A DNA stretch of 64,000 nucleotides from Flavobacteriaceae bacterium (GTDB lineage Bacteria > Bacteroidota > Bacteroidia > Flavobacteriales > Flavobacteriaceae). This document shows, in pieces, positions 8,564-17,457 of the stretch. The DNA is taken from positions 124,001-188,000 of the forward strand of contig JAITMD010000003.1 of NCBI GenBank assembly GCA_031277535.1. The letters run 5' to 3'. Position numbers and translations under genes: made by a program. Under the pieces are notes generated by a model. The model made no database searches, had not been told where the DNA came from, and saw only the letters and a program-made list of their open reading frames with translations. Within the stretch, counting starts at the first letter, position 1. Every line of letters starts with the position of its first letter.

Positions 8564-9556
8564 TTTAGTCCATTTGTTTTCAGCTGTTTTTATTTTACCA
8601 TTACTATTTTCCCAAATAAGGTTAGCTAAATAAGGGTTGTCTATAAAAGGATTTCTATTACCTTGTGCGTATTGATTATTTGTATTACCATGATAATCAT
8701 TTCGTTTCTTTTCAATAGGCGATACTGGATCTTCTTCATTCCATTTCAAGAATAAGTCAATCATACCATCTCGATCACCTTTATCGAAAAATATAATTCT
8801 TCCTTCTCCAACTGCGTCTGGACGGCATTGTTGATCATATCGCAAAAACATATACATCATCATACGTGCAACGTCTCCTTTCCATTCATCACCAGGATAC
8901 CAGTAGTTTCCTTTCTTTCCTGAGTTTCCTTTTCCGTCTACAAATTTTAGATTACTTCTTGTATTGTTCCACTCTCCATTTATAGGACGTAAGTTATGTG
9001 CATCAGTACCCGCGATCAACCCGAGTTCAGTATAACCATTATATTTATCTGTAACAAGTTTTGGATAAGCTAATGACTTAGCAAAAACGTGTTCTCTCTC
9101 CCACAGTTTATCACGTAGATTAGCATTATCTGTACCACTTGTATTTCTCTTGTTTTTATCCATAGTACGCATGTATATACTTTGGGTACTTTGACCTTCA
9201 GGCCATCCATAAATAAGTAAAACATTGTTCGGGTTTTCAGGATCTTCATCCGTTATTTTACAAGCATTCCAAATATCTGGAGTATAGTTTAGCTGTTTAT
9301 GAGTAGTTGTCACTAATTGATGTAAAGCAGCTTTTAATTTTCGCCCTCTTAGATTAAAATCTATTTTTTGATAGTAGTTTATTTCAGTACTATTAGTAGG
9401 AGTATAGTTGTTGTTATCTACAAAAGGTGTTCCTTCAGTAGGTACTTCAGTACTTGGATCAGGATTTATAATTGTATTTGTATTGGTATCATCTTTGCTA
9501 CAACTGAATGAAAGCATAATTATTCCCAATAATAAAGAGATATAATACTTTTTCAT
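8558..9556 (-). CDS. Endonuclease I family lipoprotein (array member 1)
   Basis: A predicted non-specific nuclease of the His-Me finger (EndA/endonuclease I) family, 332 residues. The lipoprotein signal ends at LSFSC (Cys19) and is followed by SKDD, which fits a K-(D/E)2 type surface-export signal known in Capnocytophaga. The nuclease domain spans about 60-330. The catalytic His is in WEREHVFAKS (H156), the metal-site segment is GTDAHNLRP (H187), and WYPGDEWKGDVARMMMYM is the block shared by all members. It is last in a run of six minus-strand paralogues. Only 61 bases separate it from the next gene upstream, so co-transcription is plausible. Confidence 0.88.
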   Translation of the reverse strand: MKKYYISLLLGIIMLSFSCSKDDTNTNTIINPDPSTEVPTEGTPFVDNNNYTPTNSTEINYYQKIDFNLRGRKLKAALHQLVTTTHKQLNYTPDIWNACKITDEDPENPNNVLLIYGWPEGQSTQSIYMRTMDKNKRNTSGTDNANLRDKLWEREHVFAKSLAYPKLVTDKYNGYTELGLIAGTDAHNLRPINGEWNNTRSNLKFVDGKGNSGKKGNYWYPGDEWKGDVARMMMYMFLRYDQQCRPDAVGEGRIIFFDKGDRDGMIDLFLKWNEEDPVSPIEKKRNDYHGNTNNQYAQGNRNPFIDNPYLANLIWENSNGKIKTAENKWTKK

Positions 9557-9617
9557 GTGATAATAATTTATTTATATGTGTGATATATTTAATTGTAATA
9601 TGCTATACTTACTATTT

Positions 9618-10619
9618 TTATTTAGCCCATTTGTTCTCTGCTATAGGTCCTCCCCATATTTTAGTAGCTAAATAAGGATTATCAATAAAAGGATTTCGAT
9701 TGCCTTGTCCGTTTACATTATTTTTGTCTCCATGGTACTCATTTCTTTTTATTTCAATTGACGATACAGGATCTTCTGCATTCCATTTTAAGAATAAATC
9801 AATCATTTCATCAGATAGAATTCCTGTTTTTTCATTAATAGGTATTCCTACTTTAGTTGCTTTAGTATAACCTCCACCATTTTCTTTTTCATAGCGAATA
9901 TGCATATACATCATCATACGTGCAACATCTCCTTTCCATTCATCTCCAGGATACCAATACTCTGTTCCTATAGTTTTTGAATTACCCGTTCCGTCCACAA
10001 ATTTTCTATTGTTTCTTGTACTATTCCATGATCCATTTATTGAACGTAAATTATGAGCATCATGTCCTGCAATTTCTTCTATTTTTTGAGGGATATAGCC
10101 TTTAGATCCATTCGCTTCTAAGGCAAGTTGTTTTAATGAGTTATTTACAGCTAATGACTTAGCAAAAACATGTTCTCTTTCCCACTTTTGATCTCTTACT
10201 CCAGTCGAAACATTATTCATTTGATCTTTAGGCATAGATCTTTTATGCCTGTTTTCTTTTGCATCTTTATCCGGCCAGCCATAAATTAATAAAACATTGT
10301 TTGGGTTGTCTGGATCTTGGTCAGTTATTTTACAGGCATCCCAAATGCCAGAAGTGTAAGATAATGGCTTATGTGTTTTCGTTATTAAAAGAGCAAGTTG
10401 TTGTTTTAATTCCATTTTTTCTTTAGAAAAGTCTATTTCTTTGTAAAAGACTTCATATGTTTTAGGAATTGAGAATTCTCCAGAATTACCAACAGAATCT
10501 TTGTCAGGAAGAGGTGTTTCTGTACCTGGAGTAGTAGGTAGATTAACAGTATCTTCTTTTGTACAACTACTGTTAAGTGCTAGAAGTCCTATGAAAAATA
10601 GGAAATGTTTTGTTTTCAT
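9618..10619 (-). CDS. Endonuclease I family lipoprotein (array member 2)
   Basis: I use ATG at 10619: MKTKHFLFFIGLLALNSSC is a lipoprotein signal, while the longer frame (from 10664) adds a non-signal leader. The mature lipoprotein starts CTKEDT, again a K-(D/E)2 type tail. The nuclease core has WEREHVFAKS, GHDAHNLRS and WYPGDEWKGDVARMMMYM. It is closest to array member 3: both share GWPDKDAK..KHKRSM and GPIAENKW. It encodes 333 residues. TACCTTTG on the minus strand (10692-10685) could be its -7 box. The likely role is degradation of extracellular or periplasmic DNA. Confidence 0.87.
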   Translation of the reverse strand: MKTKHFLFFIGLLALNSSCTKEDTVNLPTTPGTETPLPDKDSVGNSGEFSIPKTYEVFYKEIDFSKEKMELKQQLALLITKTHKPLSYTSGIWDACKITDQDPDNPNNVLLIYGWPDKDAKENRHKRSMPKDQMNNVSTGVRDQKWEREHVFAKSLAVNNSLKQLALEANGSKGYIPQKIEEIAGHDAHNLRSINGSWNSTRNNRKFVDGTGNSKTIGTEYWYPGDEWKGDVARMMMYMHIRYEKENGGGYTKATKVGIPINEKTGILSDEMIDLFLKWNAEDPVSSIEIKRNEYHGDKNNVNGQGNRNPFIDNPYLATKIWGGPIAENKWAK

Positions 10620-10847
10620 TGTAAGTGCTTTGTTGTTTTGTGTTTTTTTAATACTCCAATCCATGGCTAAGTTGAAAAGGACAACAAAGGTATTTTATTT
10701 AGTTGTAATTGAAAACTTATACTATAATAAGTTATTATTTGATAGGTTAATAAATAGTAAGAGAACTTGATAAAAAGTTTACTTCAATTTATAAGTATAT
10801 TAAGATGAATTAAGGTATTTCTATTAGATCTTAATATGATGAAGAGT

Positions 10848-11957
10848 TTATTTTTTAGAAGATGAAATATCTTTTATTTTCCATTTGTTCTCTGCTATAG
10901 GACCACCCCAAATTTGAGTTGCAAGATAAGGATTATCGATAAAAGGATTTCGGTTGCCCTGAGCGTATTTATTGTTTTTATCGCCGTGATAGTCATTTCG
11001 TTTTCGTTCTATTGCAGATACTGGATCTTCAACATTCCACTTTAAAAATAAATCAATCATCTCATCAGATAAAATACCATTGTCTTTATCAATAGGCATT
11101 CCAACCTTAGTAGCTTTAGTGTATTGATTATTTGTTTCATATCGAATATGCATATACATCATCATGCGAGCTACGTCTCCTTTCCACTCATCACCTGGAT
11201 ACCAATATTCTTTTCCTATGGCTTTTGAATTTCCTTTTCCATCAACAAATTTTCTGTTTCCTCTTGTACTGTTCCAAGATCCATTGATAGCTCTTAAGTT
11301 ATGAGCATCATGTCCAGCAATTTCTTCTAACTTTAAAGGCTTGTAATTGGTAGAAGTAATAGCTTCCAATGCTTTTTGTTTAAAAGGCTTAAAAACAGCT
11401 AAGGATTTTGCGAACACATGCTCTCTTTCCCAATGTTGATCTCTTGAATTATCTGTTTTATTGTTTGTATCTTCTTTAAGCATAGAACGTTTGTGTTTAT
11501 TCTGTTTAGCATCTTTATCTGGCCATCCGTAGATTAATAAAACATTTTCTGTATTTTGTGGATCTTCGTCTGTTATTTTACAAGCTTCCCAAATACCAGG
11601 GGTATAGGAAACAGGGGTATGTGTTTCTGTAATGAGTGTAGCAAGTTGTTCTTTTAATGCTATGCCTTCTTGAGAGAAGTCAATGGTTTCATAGTAGTTT
11701 TGATATTTTTTGGGAATAGAGAAGTTTCCTGGATTAGCAGTATATGAATTTGTTGTAGTAGGTTTAGTTGATAAATTTGGTAATTCGTTTGCTGTATCTT
11801 GTTTTATCTTAGATTGTGATTTCTTTTGCGTTTGTTTCTTTTCGTTAGATACAATGTTTGTTTCAGTAGGAGTGGATGTAGTTACTTTTCTATCTTGGAA
11901 ATATTTAAGACCTAAAGCAATTAGCACAAATATTGCAATCCAATATTTTTTATTCAT
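10848..11957 (-). CDS. Endonuclease I family protein, membrane-anchored (array member 3)
   Basis: With ATG at 11957 the protein has 369 residues and begins MNKKYWIAIFVLIALGLKYF, a single membrane anchor or uncleaved signal. It has no lipobox cysteine, unlike its five neighbours. A Lys/Thr/Gln-rich spacer (about 22-85) links it to the nuclease core with WEREHVFAKS, GHDAHNLRA and WYPGDEWKGDVARMMMYM. TATATTTG on the minus strand (11986-11979) is a candidate -7 box that would exclude the longer start at 11981. The different anchoring suggests that it faces the periplasm while the lipoprotein copies may face outward; that is inference. Confidence 0.85.
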   Translation of the reverse strand: MNKKYWIAIFVLIALGLKYFQDRKVTTSTPTETNIVSNEKKQTQKKSQSKIKQDTANELPNLSTKPTTTNSYTANPGNFSIPKKYQNYYETIDFSQEGIALKEQLATLITETHTPVSYTPGIWEACKITDEDPQNTENVLLIYGWPDKDAKQNKHKRSMLKEDTNNKTDNSRDQHWEREHVFAKSLAVFKPFKQKALEAITSTNYKPLKLEEIAGHDAHNLRAINGSWNSTRGNRKFVDGKGNSKAIGKEYWYPGDEWKGDVARMMMYMHIRYETNNQYTKATKVGMPIDKDNGILSDEMIDLFLKWNVEDPVSAIERKRNDYHGDKNNKYAQGNRNPFIDNPYLATQIWGGPIAENKWKIKDISSSKK

Positions 11958-11999
11958 TGTGTAGTGTTTTTTAGGAGGCAAATATATTGGTATTAAAAT

Positions 12000-12035
12000 A
12001 AAAAGAAAAGAGCCTTTCTACAGAAAGACTCTTTT
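12000..12035 (-). terminator. Terminator after array member 4
   Basis: Stem AAAAGAGcCTTTCT / AGAAAGaCTCTTTT (12006-12035), then a T-rich minus-strand tail. Confidence 0.75.
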
Positions 12036-12059
12036 GTGAAGATTTATAGCAAGATACTT

Positions 12060-13010
12060 TTATTTTTTCCAGCGATTTTCAGCTGCTTTACCTCCCCATA
12101 TTTTTGTTGCTAATTCTGGATTATCTATAAAGGGATTTCTGTTTCCTTGAGCAAATTGGTTTTTGCTATTTCCATGATAATTATTGCGTCTTATTTCTAT
12201 GTCTGAAACAGGATCATCAACATTCCATTGTAATAGGGTATCAAGCATTCCATCGGGTGTATTAACAGTACTACCTATTGCATTTTTAGAAGGTAGACAT
12301 TGAGTTTCATAGCGAAGGTACATATACATCATCATACGAGCTACATCACCTTTCCATTCATCTCCAGGATACCATCCACCACTAACGGGACCAGAATCAC
12401 CTGTTCCTGTGGCAAATTTTAAACTCCCTCTTTTTCCATTCCAACTAACATCTGAAGAACGTAAATTATGTACATCAGTACCAGTACCAGGTTGGGTATC
12501 AAAACCTCCTGCATTTTGTGTGTAAACATGTTCTCTGTTCCATGTGTCTGTTGCTGATCCTCCTGCATTTTGTTTAGATATAGCTCTTGTATAAGCTTTT
12601 TCACTAGAGGAATTTCCTTGACTTCTGTGTCCATAAATTAAGTAAACTTCTGTTGGATTACCAGAAGCAACAGGAACATAATCTGTTGCTTTAATTGCTT
12701 CCCATACTTCAGGACTATATTTTAATGTCCTGTTATGTGTAGTTTTTAAAAGTGTTATTAATTGAGCTTTTAATTCCATACCAGATTTTTTAAAGTCTAT
12801 TGTTTTATAATATTCTTTTTGATCAGCTGGTAGAACATAATTTCCATCTGGTTTTGGGTCAGGGTCAGGTTTAGGATCTGGGTCAGGCTTGGGATCTGGA
12901 TTTGGTTTAGGATCCGGTTTTTCAATAGGAAAAGAAATTGCCGAATCAGATGAACAACTTGTTGTTAGTAATAAGCAAGCTGTAGCTAATAATATCACAT
13001 ACTTTTTCAT
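12060..13010 (-). CDS. Endonuclease I family lipoprotein with Asp-Pro-Lys repeat linker (array member 4)
   Basis: The start is at 13010. The longer frame to 13130 would run through the terminator at 13047-13080. The lipoprotein signal is MKKYVILLATACLLLTTSC. A linker of PDPKPDPDPKPD repeats (about 25-55) then joins the nuclease core (316 residues in all). The motifs are WNREHVYTQN, GTDVHNLRSS and WYPGDEWKGDVARMMMYM. It uses Tyr-Thr-Gln where the others have Phe-Ala-Lys/Gln after REHV, so it may be a diverged subgroup. It has its own terminator at 12000-12035, so it is probably a separate transcript. Confidence 0.87.
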   Translation of the reverse strand: MKKYVILLATACLLLTTSCSSDSAISFPIEKPDPKPNPDPKPDPDPKPDPDPKPDGNYVLPADQKEYYKTIDFKKSGMELKAQLITLLKTTHNRTLKYSPEVWEAIKATDYVPVASGNPTEVYLIYGHRSQGNSSSEKAYTRAISKQNAGGSATDTWNREHVYTQNAGGFDTQPGTGTDVHNLRSSDVSWNGKRGSLKFATGTGDSGPVSGGWYPGDEWKGDVARMMMYMYLRYETQCLPSKNAIGSTVNTPDGMLDTLLQWNVDDPVSDIEIRRNNYHGNSKNQFAQGNRNPFIDNPELATKIWGGKAAENRWKK

Positions 13011-13046
13011 GTTTTTTTTTTGATGTAAGTTATTGTCACTAAGGTA

Positions 13047-13080
13047 CAAAAAAAAGAGGTATCTTGTACAAGATACCTCT
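13047..13080 (-). terminator. Terminator after array member 5
   Basis: A perfect palindrome centred in TTGTACAA (13055-13080, 13-bp arms AGAGGTATCTTGT), followed by an eight-T run on the minus strand. It shows that array members 4 and 5 are separate transcription units. Confidence 0.85.
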
Positions 13081-13093
13081 AAGGTTAATATTA

Positions 13094-14002
13094 TTATTTC
13101 CAAAGATTTGGAGCAACTTGACCACCCCATATTTTTGTTGCTATATGAGGATTGTCAATAAATGGATTTCGATTTCCTTGTGCATATTTATTTTTTGAGT
13201 CACCATGATAATTATTTCTTTGTATTTCTACATCAGATACAGGATCTTCAGCATTCCATTTTAGAAATAATTCAACCATTCCTGCATCGTTTGGTATAGA
13301 TTTACTAATTGCTATTCTTGTAGCATCACATTGTTGGTCATAAACAAGATACATATACATCATCATACGCGCAACATCTCCTTTCCACTCATCTCCAGGA
13401 TACCACCCATCACCTAATTTACGCGCTATACCAGAGCCTTCGATAAAATGTAAATGTCCTCGATCACTATTGTGTTTAATGATTGCAGGACGTAGGTGAT
13501 GAGCATCAGAGCCAGGGCCTTTACTTCTTCCTAATGCCGGATTTCCTTGTGATTGAGCAAAAACATGTTCTCTATTCCAACCACCATTCGAAGTATATGT
13601 ATGGTTTCCACTGGTTGTACCTTTTGTGCCATATATCATATATAGTTTGCCATCAGGAGCTTTATCGGTTACTGCGATAGCGTTTAGATTAGCCGAATAA
13701 CCAATGTCTTTTTTTACTTTGATTAAAGTTGCTAAGTCCTTTTTCAAAGCCATACCTTCTTTTTTAAAATCTATTGCCTTGTAGTAGGCAACTTGGTCTG
13801 TAGGGATTTTATAATCAACTCCATTAGGATTACCAGGATCAGTAGGTTCGGTTGGTTTTCCTGGTTCAGTAGGTTTTTCTGGATTAGTTGGTTCTGTTGG
13901 TTTCTCTGGATTAGTTGGTAATTCAGAGACAGAATCAGAAGTACAGCCAATAGCAAAGAGTAGCGCTAACATAGCAGTTAGCAGTATAGTATGTTTTTTC
14001 AT
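13094..14002 (-). CDS. Endonuclease I family lipoprotein with Pro-Thr-Glu repeat linker (array member 5)
   Basis: A 302-residue lipoprotein. The signal ends LALLFAIGC, then a linker of EKPTEP/NPEKPT repeats (about 28-62) and the nuclease core. The motifs are WNREHVFAQS, GSDAHHLRP and WYPGDEWKGDVARMMMYM. The core starts with VAYYKAIDFKKEGMALK, a segment that all paralogues share in variant form. The linker DNA (about 13826-13925) is a tandem repeat that could change length by slippage. The spacing of about 87 bases and a terminator on either side indicate an independent transcript. Confidence 0.87.
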   Translation of the reverse strand: MKKHTILLTAMLALLFAIGCTSDSVSELPTNPEKPTEPTNPEKPTEPGKPTEPTDPGNPNGVDYKIPTDQVAYYKAIDFKKEGMALKKDLATLIKVKKDIGYSANLNAIAVTDKAPDGKLYMIYGTKGTTSGNHTYTSNGGWNREHVFAQSQGNPALGRSKGPGSDAHHLRPAIIKHNSDRGHLHFIEGSGIARKLGDGWYPGDEWKGDVARMMMYMYLVYDQQCDATRIAISKSIPNDAGMVELFLKWNAEDPVSDVEIQRNNYHGDSKNKYAQGNRNPFIDNPHIATKIWGGQVAPNLWK

Positions 14003-14027
14003 GTTTTGTAAGTGTAGTATAAGGTCA

Positions 14028-14058
14028 TAAAAAAACAGGTACTACTTAAAAGTACCTG
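14028..14058 (-). terminator. Terminator after array member 6
   Basis: Stem CAGGTACT/AGTACCTG (14036-14058), with a seven-T run on the minus strand. Confidence 0.8.
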
Positions 14059-14089
14059 CTTATTTATATAGTATGTTTTTATTTAGCTA

Positions 14090-15676
14090 TTATTTCCAAA
14101 GGTTTGTAGCCACTGGACCACCCCAAATTTGAGTTGCTAAATATGGATTGTCAATAAATGGATTACGGTTTCCTTGACCATATTGGTTGCTTGCATTACC
14201 TAAGTACTCATTTCTTTGTCTTTCAACTTCAGAAACAGGATCTTGAGCATTCCATTCTAATAATAAATTAACCATATTACTATCTACATTATTTGTAGAA
14301 CCAATAGCTACTCTTGTTGGGTAACATTGTTTATTATAACGTAAATACATATACATCATCATACGAGCTACATCACCTTTCCATTCGTCACCAGGATACC
14401 AACCACTGCCACTTTTCTTAGCAACCATTCCTGAGCCAGAAGAGAATAAAAGATTTCCTCTATCACTATTTAAACTTGCTACAGAAGCTCTTAAATGATG
14501 ACCATCAGCACCTGGACCTGAGGTACCAAGGTTACCATCTCCTAATGATTTAGCAAAAACATGCTCTCTATTCCAAACATTGTCTCCACTTGATCCATCT
14601 TTACTTTTTCCTATAGTATAAGCGTATTTTCCTGAAGTTGTACCTTTAGTTCCATAAATAGCGTATAGATTGTTATTATCTGCAGCATCAGTTATGATAA
14701 TTGCTTGTTGTACCTGAGAGTAATTTAAAATTCTTTTATGTGTTTTAGTAACTAAATCAGCTAATTCTTCTTTTAAGGCAATACCAGTTAGTTTTAAATT
14801 AACACCTGTGTAATAAGCTTTTTGATTTGCTGGAATGTTAAAATCACCAGGATTAGTAGGTCCTGTTGGATCTGTTGGGGTAGTAGGTCCTGTTGGATCA
14901 GTAGGCCCTGTAGGGTTTCCGTTACCATCTTCAAAACGAATCTCATCAACAATTAAGTTATAAGCCGCGTCTTTTCCAACTTTTAAAGAAAAAGTTTTTC
15001 CTGTAGCCCCTGTGTTATATCCAGCTGTAGCCGATTTTAAATCTAATACAACTTTTACCCATTGTCCTTTAGTATCTATCTTTCCTGTGTAATTCGGAGT
15101 TGTACTATTCGCATCTGACGTTTGTGGTTTTGTATCAGCTACAATAGTTTTGCTTGTAGATAAGTCACCAACATTATATGCATAGTAAGATTTACCATCA
15201 CCTTTGTAGATTAATGGTACTAAAGTTTTGTCAGCTGTACCTTTTACTAAGAAAGATAATTGTGCAGCTCCAACAGGAATATTTTTTACATTTTCAACAG
15301 TAAAAACATAGTCATTCCCAGTAGGAGTACCAACAAGTTTTAATCCATTTTTATTTTCCCATCCTTGGCCTATAGCTTGAGTAGCATAGTCTTTAATCTT
15401 AGTACCTTGATAGTCTTGTAAAGTGCCTAAAAAAGTGTCCCAATTTTCAAAATCTGCACCAGGGAAAGCCAATGTTTTACCCGGTTTTACTTCTCCAGGA
15501 TTTGTTGGTTCTGTAGGTCCAGTCGGATCAGTTGGGTTTGTAGGTCCAGTTGGATCAGTTGGTTTTGTTGGTTTTTCAGGTGTTTTAATGTCGTCAATAG
15601 ACGGAACATAATCACGTGAGCATCCTGCTGCTATTAAAAAAGAGCAGGCAACAATTGCGTAAAAAGTTTTTTTCAT
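14090..15676 (-). CDS. Endonuclease I family lipoprotein with an added N-terminal beta-rich domain (array member 6)
   Basis: A 528-residue lipoprotein (signal ending FLIAAGC). It has a first TGPTNPTDP-type linker (about 34-64) and an inserted domain of about 190 residues (about 68-255) that starts LAFPGADFENWDTFLGTLQ and ends NLIVDEIRFEDGNG. A second TGPTDPTGP linker (about 257-275) precedes the nuclease core with WNREHVFAKS, GADGHHLRA and WYPGDEWKGDVARMMMYM. The inserted domain looks like a jelly-roll/carbohydrate-binding-type module (alternating beta strands, a terminal VDEIRF strand), but I cannot name its family. It is the first gene of the array and by far the longest. Confidence 0.85.
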   Translation of the reverse strand: MKKTFYAIVACSFLIAAGCSRDYVPSIDDIKTPEKPTKPTDPTGPTNPTDPTGPTEPTNPGEVKPGKTLAFPGADFENWDTFLGTLQDYQGTKIKDYATQAIGQGWENKNGLKLVGTPTGNDYVFTVENVKNIPVGAAQLSFLVKGTADKTLVPLIYKGDGKSYYAYNVGDLSTSKTIVADTKPQTSDANSTTPNYTGKIDTKGQWVKVVLDLKSATAGYNTGATGKTFSLKVGKDAAYNLIVDEIRFEDGNGNPTGPTDPTGPTTPTDPTGPTNPGDFNIPANQKAYYTGVNLKLTGIALKEELADLVTKTHKRILNYSQVQQAIIITDAADNNNLYAIYGTKGTTSGKYAYTIGKSKDGSSGDNVWNREHVFAKSLGDGNLGTSGPGADGHHLRASVASLNSDRGNLLFSSGSGMVAKKSGSGWYPGDEWKGDVARMMMYMYLRYNKQCYPTRVAIGSTNNVDSNMVNLLLEWNAQDPVSEVERQRNEYLGNASNQYGQGNRNPFIDNPYLATQIWGGPVATNLWK

Positions 15677-15708
15677 TTTGTGTAAGTGCTTTGTTTGTAT
15701 TCTGTGTT

Positions 15709-16920
15709 TTAAATTTTTTCTAAAAGTGCCATATAGAATCCATCAAAACCAGACTGGTGGGCTAAGATTTTGTGGTCTTCAATAAGTTTGAAGTCCTTAC
15801 CAGCTTCTGATTGTAAGAAGTATTCTATTTGTTTTTCATTTTCAGATGGTAAAATAGAGCAAGTAGCATAAACCATTTTACCTCCTTTTTTTAAGATTTT
15901 AGAGTAATCTTGTAAAATTTGTTTTTGTGTATTCTTAATTTCCTCAACAAATTCAGGTTGAAGTTTCCATTTACTGTCAGGATTTCTTTTTAATACACCA
16001 ATTCCACTACAAGGAGCATCGATTAGTAAGCGATCTGCTTTGTCGTGTAGCTTTTTGATGGTTTTTGTACCTTCAATTATTCTATATTCAATATTAAAAG
16101 CGCCATTTCTTTTCGCTCTTATTTTTAATTGCTTTTGTTTGCTTTCATACAAATCCATTGCAATGATTTGTCCTTTGTTTTCCATTAAAGAAGCAATGTG
16201 TAGCGTTTTCCCTCCTGCACCCGCACAAGTATCTACAACTCTCATTCCTGGCTTAACATCTAATAAAGCGGCTACTAATTGAGATGATCCATCTTGTACT
16301 TCAAATAATCCTTCTTTAAAAGCATCTGTCAAAAATACATTGGCTCTTTCTTTTAGTACTAATGCATCTGGGTAACCTTCTGGTTTGATTGTTTCAATAT
16401 CTAAATCCATTAGGATTCCATATAATTTTTCACGTGTTGTTTTCAAGCGATTTACACGTAAAATAACTTGTGCTTGTTGGTTTTGAGCAGCAAGTTCGTC
16501 AGTCCATAGCTTTTCCCCTAACTCTTGTACTCCTAATTCATCCATCCAATCTGGAATAGATTCTCTATATTTTCTAATTTTGATTAATTCATCAAATCTA
16601 CCTTTTATACGTCTTACTGGAGTACTTTCAAAGTATTTCCAATCAGGTAGTTTGTATCCACGTAGAACAGCCCATACAGCAAAAACACGCCAAATATCGT
16701 CTCTTGTAAAAGGTTCTTTCACCTCTGCAATTTCTACATACAGTCTTTTCCAACGTACAATTTCATATATAGTTTCAGCAACGAATTTTCTATCGTGACT
16801 TCCCCATCTCTTGTCCTTTTTAAGGGCTCTTGCAACAACTTTATCAGCATATTCTCCTTCATTGAATATAGCCATTAAAGAATCTATAACGGTAAAAACT
16901 AAGTTTCTGTGTAATCTCAT
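15709..16920 (-). CDS. RsmB/NOL1-NOP2-Sun family RNA cytosine-C5 methyltransferase
   Basis: A SAM-dependent m5C RNA methyltransferase, probably on 16S rRNA, of 403 residues from ATG at 16920 (MRLHRNLVF). The longer frame to 16947 starts inside the terminator at 16929-16968. The N-terminal helical RNA-binding part (1-130) is followed by a Rossmann methyltransferase: VDTCAGAGGKTLH (SAM site), LIDAPCSGIGVLKRNPD (motif IV with the first Cys) and YATCSILPSENEKQI (motif VI with the catalytic Cys). It stands alone, downstream of the sigma operon and upstream of the nuclease array. The exact target base is not deducible. Confidence 0.9.
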   Translation of the reverse strand: MRLHRNLVFTVIDSLMAIFNEGEYADKVVARALKKDKRWGSHDRKFVAETIYEIVRWKRLYVEIAEVKEPFTRDDIWRVFAVWAVLRGYKLPDWKYFESTPVRRIKGRFDELIKIRKYRESIPDWMDELGVQELGEKLWTDELAAQNQQAQVILRVNRLKTTREKLYGILMDLDIETIKPEGYPDALVLKERANVFLTDAFKEGLFEVQDGSSQLVAALLDVKPGMRVVDTCAGAGGKTLHIASLMENKGQIIAMDLYESKQKQLKIRAKRNGAFNIEYRIIEGTKTIKKLHDKADRLLIDAPCSGIGVLKRNPDSKWKLQPEFVEEIKNTQKQILQDYSKILKKGGKMVYATCSILPSENEKQIEYFLQSEAGKDFKLIEDHKILAHQSGFDGFYMALLEKI

Positions 16921-16928
16921 ATTATCGA

Positions 16929-16968
16929 TAATTAAAAAAGCCCACAAATATACGTATTTGTAGGCTTT
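16929..16968 (-). terminator. Terminator of the ECF sigma operon
   Basis: Stem AAAGCCcACAAATA / TATTTGTaGGCTTT (16937-16968), then a T-rich minus-strand tail. Confidence 0.8.
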
Positions 16969-17013
16969 AAAATGTAGGTTTATGTTATTTTTAGGTTATG
17001 CAATTGTTGTGTA

Positions 17014-17451
17014 TTATTTCTTCTCTTTGTATTTCTTTAATAAGTTTCTATTAAAATCATCCTCTGCTTTCTTGAGTAAGATAATTTTCTTATTATTAAG
17101 TATTTTTTTAACATCTTGAATGAATTTTTGACGTGTAGAAAAATACTCTTCTTCATAGTCAATTAGTTCTTGAAGCTTAGAATTAGCTTCTTTCTCATTC
17201 ATTTGAGAGATATTATCAATATCCGTGTATTTAATGTACTTAACAATAGGATTATGTCTTAAACTACTCATTTTACTGTCGTAAGCATTAAATATTGGCC
17301 AAAACTTTTCTGACTCCTCATTTGTTAAGTTTAATGCTGCAGAAATATGTGCTATTTTTAAAGAGCGTATTTGATCATGAGACTCTTTGCTTTGTGCCCA
17401 GTTTAAAGTACTTAATAAACCAAACAATAAGGTATATAAGATGTTTTTCAT
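17014..17451 (-). CDS. Sensor of ECF-type sigma factor (Spy-like periplasmic protein)
   Basis: A 145-residue exported helical protein with signal peptide MKNILYTLLFGLLSTLNWAQ. The body is charged and helix-forming, with a LNLTNEESEKFWPIFNAY segment like the LTxxQ regions of Spy/CpxP proteins and a Lys-rich end. This architecture, third in an operon after an ECF sigma and a TM protein, is widespread in flavobacteria and is annotated there as a sensor of ECF sigma factor. The gap to the anti-sigma-like gene is 6 bases. It probably monitors envelope state, by analogy. Confidence 0.75.
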   Translation of the reverse strand: MKNILYTLLFGLLSTLNWAQSKESHDQIRSLKIAHISAALNLTNEESEKFWPIFNAYDSKMSSLRHNPIVKYIKYTDIDNISQMNEKEANSKLQELIDYEEEYFSTRQKFIQDVKKILNNKKIILLKKAEDDFNRNLLKKYKEKK

Positions 17452-17457
17452 AACTAT

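Noticed and set aside
13011..13130. Longer start of array nuclease 4
   Set aside because: Crosses the terminator at 13047-13080; the lipoprotein signal begins at 13010.
15423..15611. Plus-strand frame rich in VGPVGSVG
   Set aside because: Complement of the Pro/Thr linker repeat of array nuclease 6, not a gene.
8558..15676. Assembly artefact explaining the six similar nucleases
   Set aside because: The genes differ in linkers, anchors and much of the core, so they are true paralogues.
16921..16947. Longer start of the RsmB-like protein
   Set aside because: Starts inside the sigma-operon terminator.
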